Source: Candidatus Kuenenia stuttgartensis (GTDB taxonomy: Bacteria > Planctomycetota > Planctomycetia > Isosphaerales > Isosphaeraceae). Taken from it: a stretch of DNA of 15,207 nucleotides. Positions 1 to 6,049 of this stretch are shown piece after piece. Position numbers and translations under genes: made by a program. A model generated the notes under the pieces. That model worked only from the letters and a program-made list of their open reading frames with translations. It searched no databases and was not told the origin of the DNA. The stretch lies in the NCBI GenBank assembly GCA_945872325.1, contig CAMBZY010000019.1:1-15207 (forward strand). The letters run 5' to 3'. The first letter of the stretch is position 1; every line of letters begins with the position of its first letter.

Positions 1-316
1 TCAGGTGTTGAACACATTGGGTGTAGCCCAATACCGGTTAGGATTGTTCGCGGAGGCGATCGTCTCTTTGCAGAATTCATTTCAGCTGGATAAGTCAGCA
101 GAGTCAGGTGGGGATCAACCCGCCGATTTGGCATTTCTGGCGATGTGCCAATTTAAACTCAATAAAAAAGACGAGGCAATGGAGAGTTTCAATCGCCTGA
201 TAAATGCGATGGAAAAACCATCGTTTTCAAACGAAGAGGAATCCCGGAACTTCTTCCGCGAAGCCTCGAACCTGATCCAGCCCATGACGATTCCTGAACA
301 GCCATTTCAAAACTGA
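1..316 (+). CDS. TPR-repeat protein, C-terminal fragment (5' end outside window)
   Basis: The reading frame is already open at base 2 and ends with TGA at 314-316, so this is the tail of a larger protein; the GTG at base 5 is probably internal. The visible 104 or so residues begin with a tetratricopeptide-like helix pair (LNTLGVAQYRLGLFAEAIVS), then a spacer containing GGDQPADLAFLAMCQFKLN and a second TPR-like helix ending in NRLINAMEK. In planctomycetes this NTLGVAxYRxG... pattern followed by a LAM-x-Q/H-x-x-L helix is typical of the C-terminal TPR array of very large proteins, often with an N-terminal Ser/Thr kinase domain. That N-terminal part is not in view, so kinase identity is only a guess. 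TPRs mediate protein-protein contacts. It converges with purD, with a minus-strand terminator between them. Confidence 0.7.
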   Translation, partial: QVLNTLGVAQYRLGLFAEAIVSLQNSFQLDKSAESGGDQPADLAFLAMCQFKLNKKDEAMESFNRLINAMEKPSFSNEEESRNFFREASNLIQPMTIPEQPFQN

Positions 317-350
317 ACGGAATATCAAGGCATTTCCTCGATAAATTCGT

Positions 351-391
351 CAATAAAAACAGGGACCATCGGTTCAGCCGATCATCCCTGT
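351..391 (-). terminator. Intrinsic terminator of purD
   Basis: On the minus strand ACAGGGA (391-385) pairs with TCCCTGT (365-359), and an inner ATCGG/CCGAT stem (382-378 with 372-368) closes a five-base loop. The stem is followed by TTTTTATTG (358-350). It lies about 20 bases beyond the purD stop codon. The plus-strand side has no T-run, so it probably acts only on purD. Confidence 0.8.
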
Positions 392-409
392 CTCTGATCA
401 CATCAAAAA

Positions 410-1945
410 TCATTCAGAGGATACTGGTTCTGCCTTTGGCTCCAGAGCCTGCCAGGCGATATCCTTGCGGTACCAGCCGCCGGGGTAGTCGATCTTTGAG
501 CAGGCTTCATAGGCTCTGTCACGAGCTTCCTGAAGTGTGTCACCGACAGCCGTTACGTTCAGGACGCGACCACCTTCGGAGATCACCACCGGCCCACCTG
601 GGGCGTTTTCTGTACCTGGCTTGATGATCGTTCCCGCATGGAACACCTTCACGCCTGGTACGGCGTTGGCTTTGTCGATGCCCGTAATGACCTGACCACG
701 AACGTATTTTCCGGGATACCCCTCAGCGGCAATCACCACGGTGATCGACGGCCGGTCATCCCACTCGACTTTGGCATCATCCAGATTCTCGTCGATGACG
801 GATTCCAGAAGGCTCAACAGATCGCTCTTGAGCCTCATCAGCAAGACCTGACATTCAGGATCGCCAAACCTCACATTGAATTCCAGAACCTTGGGCCCTT
901 GATTCGTGAGCATGATTCCAGCATATAGCAGCCCCTTAAACGGCTTGCGGGCTCGCTTCAGAGCATGAACAGCCTGCACCAGAACTTCGGATTCAATGGT
1001 GGTCATGACATCCGGCTTCAGCACATCGGCAGGGCTGTAAGCCCCCATTCCGCCTGTGTTTGGACCCTTGTCGCCATCAAACGCACGCTTGTGGTCCTGG
1101 CTTGAGGGCAGGGGCAGGATCGATCGGCCGTCGGTGAGGGCCAGAACGCTGGTTTCGACACCATCGAGCCGGTCTTCGATCAGGATATTGTCACCAGCCC
1201 GCCCAAAGGCACGCTCTGACATCATCAGGTCCACGGCATACATGGCTTCGCCGATGGTGCTGCAAACGAACACGCCCTTGCCGGCGGCCAGGCCATCGGC
1301 CTTGACCACGAGACCGATCGGGTGATCGAGAATCGCTTTTTTGGCTTCAGCGGCGTTGTTATAAAGCAGCTTCTCGCCACGTTCTTCGATCTCGACCTGA
1401 ACGTTGGGCGATTGCATGTTGCGTGGTTCAAAGATCCGGTCGATCGCCTGAAGGGCTTCGCCGGCGGTCATGCAATCGAACGGTTGACGGACGCTGGAGC
1501 GGCCCTTGGATCGGATCACCACGGAGACATCGCGTGAAAGTACGTAACGTTCGGCATCAGGAACGGACCTGAAGATCCGGAATTCGGCTGTAGGTATACC
1601 GGCCTGACGCATCAGCTCTTTGCAGAAAATCTTAGAGCCTTCGAGTTCAGCGGCGTCGCCTCTTGGCCCAAAGACGCGGAGACCCTCTTTGGCGAAAACG
1701 TCGACAATCCCTTGCGTCAGAGGATCTTCCGGACCGACAACGGTCAGGTCAATCTCTCGACGACGGGCCAGTTGCAGAAGGCCCCTGATGTCGTTTGGCT
1801 CGACCGATTCGTTGGTGACTTTCGCTTCCAGAGCCGTTCCGGCATTGCCGGGGGCGCAGTAGATGTGAGTCACTTTAGGCGATTGGGCCAGCTTCCAGCA
1901 CAACGCATGTTCCCGCCCGCCGCGTCCAATAACCAGTACCTTCAA
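410..1945 (-). CDS. purD: Phosphoribosylamine--glycine ligase with internal ATP-grasp duplication
   Basis: Cytoplasmic enzyme of de novo purine synthesis that joins glycine to 5-phosphoribosylamine using ATP (GAR synthetase). The N-terminal domain starts KVLVIGRGGREHAL (2-15), followed by VVGPEDPL (69-76). The ATP-grasp core has VVKADGLAAGKGVFVC (213-228), QDHKRAFDGDKGPNTGGMGAY (283-303) and the metal-binding EFNVRFGDPE (355-364). The start is TTG at 1945, where homology begins, with AAGGAT about ten bases upstream. At 511 residues it is clearly longer than the usual 420-440. The excess sits before the glycine-rich loop: residues about 128-197 and 198-266 align without gaps at an exact 70-residue offset. 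In the first copy the loop KADGLAAGKG is RSKGRSSVRQ, so only the second copy can be the normal nucleotide-binding loop. The frame is unbroken. It is divergent from asd. Confidence 0.95.
   Translation of the reverse strand: MKVLVIGRGGREHALCWKLAQSPKVTHIYCAPGNAGTALEAKVTNESVEPNDIRGLLQLARRREIDLTVVGPEDPLTQGIVDVFAKEGLRVFGPRGDAAELEGSKIFCKELMRQAGIPTAEFRIFRSVPDAERYVLSRDVSVVIRSKGRSSVRQPFDCMTAGEALQAIDRIFEPRNMQSPNVQVEIEERGEKLLYNNAAEAKKAILDHPIGLVVKADGLAAGKGVFVCSTIGEAMYAVDLMMSERAFGRAGDNILIEDRLDGVETSVLALTDGRSILPLPSSQDHKRAFDGDKGPNTGGMGAYSPADVLKPDVMTTIESEVLVQAVHALKRARKPFKGLLYAGIMLTNQGPKVLEFNVRFGDPECQVLLMRLKSDLLSLLESVIDENLDDAKVEWDDRPSITVVIAAEGYPGKYVRGQVITGIDKANAVPGVKVFHAGTIIKPGTENAPGGPVVISEGGRVLNVTAVGDTLQEARDRAYEACSKIDYPGGWYRKDIAWQALEPKAEPVSSE
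1145..1564 (-). repeat. In-frame tandem duplication of about 210 bp within purD
   Basis: Copy 1 (about 1355-1564, residues 128-197) and copy 2 (about 1145-1354, residues 198-267) encode related 70-residue segments. Residues 140-172 against 210-242 share 10 of 33 identical positions without gaps, with many conservative changes (VVI/LVV, IDRIF/VDLMM). Further matches include IEER against IEDR at the same offset. A 27-base DNA block coding residues 156-164 and 226-234 (FDCMTAGEA and FVCSTIGEA) matches at 22 of 27 bases. This supports an old duplication rather than chance. Confidence 0.7.
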
Positions 1946-2217
1946 GGCCTTGATCCTTCGTGTTCGATTTTTTGCCGTCGGTCAGCCGCAGATTTCGCCA
2001 ATACCGGTGTGGAAATGAGTCTCAATCCGGTTGGCGTTTCGGCTTTCTATCGGTTATGCTATTGGGTCCACTCATTCGGCATCAAACCGAAGATTCCAAA
2101 AGTGGCATGGATGTCCGATTCATCAGACATTCAGCACAGATACGAATGAGTTTAACCGCCCGCCATGACTTTGGCGAGTGGAGAGTGGAACTGAAACCTG
2201 ACGAAGGAACTAGAAAC
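1946..2217. promoter_or_regulatory. Divergent purD/asd promoter region
   Basis: This 272-base spacer separates the divergent starts of purD and asd and should hold both promoters. On plus, TTGGCG (2031-2036) and TATGCT (2055-2060) are 18 bases apart, each matching the sigma-70 consensus at four of six bases; this is only a weak candidate for asd. GAAGGA (2203-2208), nine bases before the GTG at 2218, is a good ribosome binding site and decides the asd start. No riboswitch-like structure was recognised. Confidence 0.3.
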
Positions 2218-3225
2218 GTGAAGCGTGTGGGCGTTCTTGGCGCCAGTGGTGCCGTCGGTGAAGTGATGGTGCGTTTATTGGAACAGCGAGCCTTTCCGCT
2301 GGCCTCCGTGAAGTTTTTGGCCAGCCCCAGAAGTGCGGGCAAAACGATCACGTTCGCGGGCGAGAAACATCCCATCATCGCGGTTTCCGATAAAGAATTT
2401 GAAGGTCTGGATATTATTTTATCCAGCACGCCCGCTTCGATCTCAAAAGAGACAAGCCCCGCCGCAGCCCGAGCCGGTGCTGTGGTGATCGACAACAGTT
2501 CCGCCTGGCGCATGGATCCCACCGTTCCTCTGGTCGTCCCGGAAGTCAATCCTCAGGATATCGACTGGAACAAGGGCATTATCGCCAACCCGAACTGCTC
2601 GACCATCCAGATGGTGGTGGCCCTGAAGCCGATCCATGATAAATACAAGATCAAACGGATCGTTGTCAGCACCTATCAGGCTGTTTCCGGAGCCGGCCAG
2701 AAGGGCATGAGCGAGCTTGATGCACAGACCCGCGCCCTGATCGCCGGCACGCCCGAGCCAGCCCCGTCCAAATTTGCCCATCCCATCGCCTTCAACTGCG
2801 TGGCCCAGATCGACGATTTTCTCGATTCCGGCTACACCAAAGAAGAGATGAAGATGGTGTACGAAACGCGGAAGATCATGGGCGACCCTGCCATTCAGGT
2901 TCAGCCTACGTGTATTCGAGTGCCTGTGGTGAACAGTCACAGCGAGTCGATTCTGATCGAATGCGAACGGCCGATTACCCCTGACGACGCCCGCGCTTTG
3001 TGGAGCAACTCGCCTGGAGTTTGCCTTCAGGACGACTTCCGGAATCGCCAGTATCCTGACCCACGATCAGCTGACGGACGAGACGAAGTCTTTGTCGGTC
3101 GAATTCGCCAGGACCTTGGCAACCCGAACGCGATCCTGTTCTGGTGCGTGAGCGATAACCTCCGTAAGGGGGCCGCTTTGAATGCGGTTCAAATCGCTGA
3201 AACCCTGATCGCACGTGGTCTGTGA
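2218..3225 (+). CDS. asd: Aspartate-semialdehyde dehydrogenase
   Basis: Reduces L-aspartyl-4-phosphate to aspartate semialdehyde with NADPH, the branch step to lysine/diaminopimelate, threonine and methionine; cytoplasmic. The protein is 335 residues, the usual size. The Rossmann loop is GVLGASGAVG (5-14). The catalytic cysteine is C127 in NPNCSTIQ, the substrate-binding S-T-Y-Q-A-V-S-G-AG stretch is at 151-160, and the active-site histidine is H241 in NSHSES. The frame is open back to 1960, and an ATG at 2146 would add 24 residues. I chose the GTG at 2218 because homology begins at VKRVGVLGAS and GAAGGA lies nine bases upstream. A strong hairpin terminator follows, so it is probably transcribed alone. 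Confidence 0.95.
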   Translation: MKRVGVLGASGAVGEVMVRLLEQRAFPLASVKFLASPRSAGKTITFAGEKHPIIAVSDKEFEGLDIILSSTPASISKETSPAAARAGAVVIDNSSAWRMDPTVPLVVPEVNPQDIDWNKGIIANPNCSTIQMVVALKPIHDKYKIKRIVVSTYQAVSGAGQKGMSELDAQTRALIAGTPEPAPSKFAHPIAFNCVAQIDDFLDSGYTKEEMKMVYETRKIMGDPAIQVQPTCIRVPVVNSHSESILIECERPITPDDARALWSNSPGVCLQDDFRNRQYPDPRSADGRDEVFVGRIRQDLGNPNAILFWCVSDNLRKGAALNAVQIAETLIARGL

Positions 3226-3245
3226 GAGATTTGTCCAAAAATCTG

Positions 3246-3290
3246 AATGGGCGTAGTGGAGCAACTTTTCGCATCCTACGCCCATTTTTT
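3246..3290 (+). terminator. Intrinsic terminator of asd
   Basis: AATGGGCGTAG (3246-3256) pairs perfectly over 11 bases with CTACGCCCATT (3276-3286), and the second arm runs into a T-run (3285-3290). It lies 20 bases after the asd stop and before truA, so truA probably has its own promoter in the remaining 34 bases or relies on read-through. Confidence 0.85.
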
Positions 3291-3324
3291 CATCCCTGAG
3301 CGTCGAGCAAGAGCAGGCTGATTT

Positions 3325-4086
3325 ATGGATGTACGCAACATCCGCCTGAAAATCGCATATGACGGGACCGACTTCTCTGGCTGGCAGACTCAGCCCGGCT
3401 TGCCCACGATTCAGGACAGTATTGAATCGGCCCTTGAAAAAATGATCGGGCAAAGGCCGAAGCTGATTGGAAGTGGCCGCACCGATGCCGGTGTGCATGC
3501 ACATGGCCAGATTGCGAGCTTTTATACGACGGCGAAATATCATCCTTCCAAGTTCCAAAACGCAGTCAATGCTTATCTTCCAGATACGATTCGGATCTTA
3601 AATGCAGAAGATGTTTCGGTTGCATTTCATCCGACTCTGGACGCCATCTCAAAACGCTATCAATATCGGGTGGACAACCGGCCTGTGCTTGATCCGATGA
3701 ACCTTCGGTATGCGCATCATGTGGTGGGACCTCTGGATGAAAACGCCATGGCGGAGGCGTCGGTTTATCTGGTGGGCCGTCATGATTTTGCAGCATTTCA
3801 GACGGTGGGATCTGAGCGGGTGTCGACTGTCAGGCGGATTTATGCGTGTGACGTCAGACGGGTGGGGACCGAGGTTCAAATTGAAGTGGAATCAAACGGG
3901 TTTTTATACAACATGGTACGCACAATTGCAGGCACTTTGGTTATGGTGGGAACCGGGAAATGGGAAGTGGATAGAGTGAGGGATATCGTGGCCTCGTGCG
4001 ATCGAAAAAAGGCCGGGCCGACGGCTCCTGCGAAAGGGCTGGCGATGATGTGGGTGAATTATGACCAGCCTCGGGAAATTAAATAA
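3325..4086 (+). CDS. truA: tRNA pseudouridine(38-40) synthase
   Basis: Converts uridines 38-40 in the anticodon stem-loop of many tRNAs to pseudouridine; cytoplasmic. The 253-residue length is normal for TruA. N-terminal LKIAYDGTDFSGWQ (8-21) is the family's opening motif. GSGRTDAGVHAHGQ (49-62) carries the catalytic aspartate D54. The C-terminal half has FAAFQT and NGFLYNMVRTIAGTLVMVG, the other conserved core strands. The start is ATG at 3325, where homology begins; the upstream AGCAGG is a weak ribosome binding site. It stands alone between the asd terminator and a hairpin shared with the convergent lipoprotein gene. Confidence 0.95.
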   Translation: MDVRNIRLKIAYDGTDFSGWQTQPGLPTIQDSIESALEKMIGQRPKLIGSGRTDAGVHAHGQIASFYTTAKYHPSKFQNAVNAYLPDTIRILNAEDVSVAFHPTLDAISKRYQYRVDNRPVLDPMNLRYAHHVVGPLDENAMAEASVYLVGRHDFAAFQTVGSERVSTVRRIYACDVRRVGTEVQIEVESNGFLYNMVRTIAGTLVMVGTGKWEVDRVRDIVASCDRKKAGPTAPAKGLAMMWVNYDQPREIK

Positions 4087-4119
4087 AAAGCCGGGAGATG
4101 GATTGTTATCGCCCGGCTT
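4081..4119 (-). terminator. Intrinsic terminator between convergent truA and lipoprotein gene
   Basis: AAGCCGGG (4088-4095) pairs with CCCGGCTT (4112-4119). Read on the minus strand the hairpin is followed by TTTTTATTT, a good terminator for the lipoprotein gene ending at 4146. Read on plus the stem sits just after the truA stop but lacks a strong T-run, so truA termination here would be less efficient. Confidence 0.75.
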
Positions 4120-4145
4120 GAATTTCGAAATTTAGAGTGATTCAA

Positions 4146-4604
4146 TCACTTCTTTTTGGCAGGCTCGGTAGCCAGTTCCGCAGCCTTTGGGGCGGCGGCA
4201 AATTCTTCGGGGGTCATGGTCTTGATATTGCGATCCAGCAGAAGGACTTTACCGCCCTTGGCTGGAACGTCTTTTTCATAGGCCAGAATTTTGTCGGATT
4301 TCGGGCCGGTTGGCTCTTCGTTGAGGTCGGTCAGTTCACCACCCCATAAAACGATGATGTCGCCGGTGTTGATTGGGGTCAGGCCAGAGGGGACCGCATT
4401 CTCCATTTTAGCGGCTTCAGCCTTGGTTTTTGGCGGTTTTTTGTTGGTGATGCTATAAACCCGATAAAGCTCGGCGACATCATTGAGCTTTGAAAGGGTG
4501 GCTGATTCCGGAGTGGCCGCAGGTTGGCTTGAGCCGCAGCCGACAAGGCTGAAGCTGCAGAGACCAAGGCTGAGAGCCATCATCAAGCGAAACTTTTTGG
4601 ACAT
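4146..4604 (-). CDS. Small predicted lipoprotein, function unknown
   Basis: A 152-residue exported protein. The N-terminus is basic (MSKKFR) with a hydrophobic stretch and a lipobox LVGC, giving a lipidated cysteine at C23; anchoring in a membrane is therefore likely. The mature part is hydrophilic, with helix-like KLNDVAELYRVYSITNKKPP, a β-like IIVLWGGEL and KVLLLDRNIKTM, and a Lys/Ala/Glu-rich tail. I do not recognise a characterised family. Short lipoproteins of this kind are common directly downstream of DUF1559 genes in planctomycetes, the arrangement seen here, so a role linked to the DUF1559 product is a reasonable inference. The start is ATG at 4604, with GGAG eight bases upstream. 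A hairpin separates it from the DUF1559 gene. Confidence 0.8.
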   Translation of the reverse strand: MSKKFRLMMALSLGLCSFSLVGCGSSQPAATPESATLSKLNDVAELYRVYSITNKKPPKTKAEAAKMENAVPSGLTPINTGDIIVLWGGELTDLNEEPTGPKSDKILAYEKDVPAKGGKVLLLDRNIKTMTPEEFAAAPKAAELATEPAKKK

Positions 4605-4644
4605 GCGATCAGCTCCAAACAGGAACGTAGTTCGTTAAGTCATC

Positions 4645-4687
4645 TCTGAAAACAGAGAAACGGGACGAAAACAGATCGTCCCGTTTC
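4645..4687 (-). terminator. Hairpin between DUF1559 gene and lipoprotein gene
   Basis: GAAACGGGACG (4657-4667) and CGTCCCGTTTC (4677-4687) form a perfect 11-bp stem with a nine-base loop. On minus it is followed by a T-rich but interrupted tail (TCTGTTTTC), 25 bases after the DUF1559 stop. A second small stem CTCTG/CAGAG follows directly. It may terminate partially, lowering lipoprotein expression relative to the DUF1559 gene. Confidence 0.6.
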
Positions 4688-4711
4688 AATTTGAATAGAA
4701 ATGGACAGATC

Positions 4712-5773
4712 TCAATAAGCGTCGGCTGAGATCACTTCACCGCCGGCCTTGCTGCCAAGGGCACGCCAGGTGGCGATGTTGACGGAGTCTTTGATGAACT
4801 TCACCGAACCGTCGCAGAAAACCGTGTTCACGCCACCAGGGTGATAGCTTCTAGCTGCGGTGTGAGAGGCCACATAGGAGCTGTCGCCACAGTCCCACTT
4901 TTTGAAGTTGGGAGTCATGGTGTGACTGTAGTAGCTGGTTTGTGGCAGGTTACGATAGTATTGCTGGCCACGATAGCGAATCCGGGTGCCTGGGAATGTC
5001 AGGCAGGAAGCGGGAGGTGCATCAAGAGCCCCGGCCAGCGAGGTGATGATATAGACGTTGAGAAGGCTGTCGATCGGAATTTCAGCAGCGGTGTTTGCTA
5101 CGGAAATCGAACGGATCGTTTCAGAATAGAGAGCTGTGTTGCTTGTCCCGTCAGAGATCGAGGCGATGGTGGTCGGTGTCAGGACTTTTTGAAAGTTGGT
5201 GTTGGTAGCGGCTGTTCCACTGCGGTCGAGTGTGACGTTGAAGACGCCGGCCCGGGCTGTCACGGATTCCTGGAATCCGAAGGCCGTTCCCAATTCCATG
5301 GAAGCCGTTGCACCGATGCTCCCAAAATAGTTGCTGTAGCCGAGGGCTGATGTACCAGCCATCAACTTGGACAGCGAGGGATCGCTCGGGCAATTGAACG
5401 CGGCGACGATTTGAGTCTGTGCCGTGTTGTTTGGCGATGTGGGGCCGGTGAGGTTGATATTCACTGAGAGGTTGAATGCGCCATAAAGGTTGGCGGATTC
5501 CATGTATTGAAGGATCATGGCATTGGCATTGGCCCGGCCACCACCACCGGTTGGATACATTCCATATCCAGGAGGAAATTGGCTGTTGGTGGATTCAAAG
5601 TTATGGTTCGCCAACCCGATTTGCTTCAAGTTGTTGATGCACTGGGCGCGGCGGGCGGCTTCGCGAGCCGATTGAACGGCAGGAAGTAGCAGAGAGATCA
5701 AAACAGCGATGATTGCGATGACGACTAGCAGCTCGATTAGAGTGAAGCCGCGTCGAACGGAGTTATTACGCAT
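4712..5773 (-). CDS. DUF1559 prepilin-like protein with H-X9-DG motif
   Basis: A 353-residue protein with a type IV pilin/pseudopilin N-terminus: RRGFTLIELLVVIAIIAVL (7-25), with the prepilin peptidase site after G9, F10 as +1 and E14 as the conserved +5 glutamate. The hydrophobic helix continues into the SAREAARRAQCINNLKQIGL segment typical of DUF1559 (SBP_bac_10). Near the C-terminus H311 is followed by nine residues and then D321-G322, the H-X9-DG motif of this planctomycete family. Planctomycete genomes hold many paralogues; their exact role (surface or periplasmic pseudopilus-like structures, uptake) is not established. The start is ATG at 5773, preceded by AGAGGA. A probable promoter lies just upstream. 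Confidence 0.92.
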   Translation of the reverse strand: MRNNSVRRGFTLIELLVVIAIIAVLISLLLPAVQSAREAARRAQCINNLKQIGLANHNFESTNSQFPPGYGMYPTGGGGRANANAMILQYMESANLYGAFNLSVNINLTGPTSPNNTAQTQIVAAFNCPSDPSLSKLMAGTSALGYSNYFGSIGATASMELGTAFGFQESVTARAGVFNVTLDRSGTAATNTNFQKVLTPTTIASISDGTSNTALYSETIRSISVANTAAEIPIDSLLNVYIITSLAGALDAPPASCLTFPGTRIRYRGQQYYRNLPQTSYYSHTMTPNFKKWDCGDSSYVASHTAARSYHPGGVNTVFCDGSVKFIKDSVNIATWRALGSKAGGEVISADAY

Positions 5774-5836
5774 GAGAATATTGTCCTCTGACCAACTTGT
5801 TCACGAGTTGTATTCAAAGACCGTAAGAGGCTATTC

Positions 5837-5866
5837 ATATTATTGTCGATCGGAGTGGTTTTGCAA
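5837..5866 (-). promoter_or_regulatory. Possible sigma-70 promoter of DUF1559 gene
   Basis: On the minus strand TTGCAA (5866-5861) and TAATAT (5842-5837) are 18 bases apart, each matching the consensus at four of six bases. This would give a leader of about 55-60 bases before the ATG at 5773. Base match alone is weak evidence, since planctomycete promoters often deviate from consensus. Confidence 0.3.
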
Positions 5867-5943
5867 CTCTGTATCAAACCATAAAAGTATCAGAGCATCG
5901 AGTTGCTTTGTTCATTTAATCCATAAGTTATGAACTTAAAAGT

Positions 5944-5977
5944 AATTAAAAGAACAAGCCCGAATTGCTTCAGGCTT
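5944..5977 (-). terminator. Intrinsic terminator of fusA
   Basis: On minus AAGCCTGA (5977-5970) pairs with TCGGGCTT (5963-5956), eight pairs including one G-T, with a six-base loop. It is followed by GTTCTTTTAATT. It lies about 70 bases after the fusA stop and upstream of the DUF1559 promoter region. Confidence 0.7.
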
Positions 5978-6049
5978 ATTCTTCATGAATATTTATTCAG
6001 TAAGGCGAGCTTCAGACCATTTCAGCAAAAAGCTGGAATTGGCAGAAGG

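Noticed and set aside
1355..1564. Frameshift or assembly error as the cause of the extra purD residues
   Set aside because: The frame is continuous, codon use looks normal, and the extra segment resembles the following one at a constant offset, which a sequencing error would not produce.
1960..2217. 86-codon N-terminal extension of the asd frame
   Set aside because: Homology starts at the GTG at 2218, which has a good ribosome binding site; the extension reads as non-coding and would precede the Rossmann strand.
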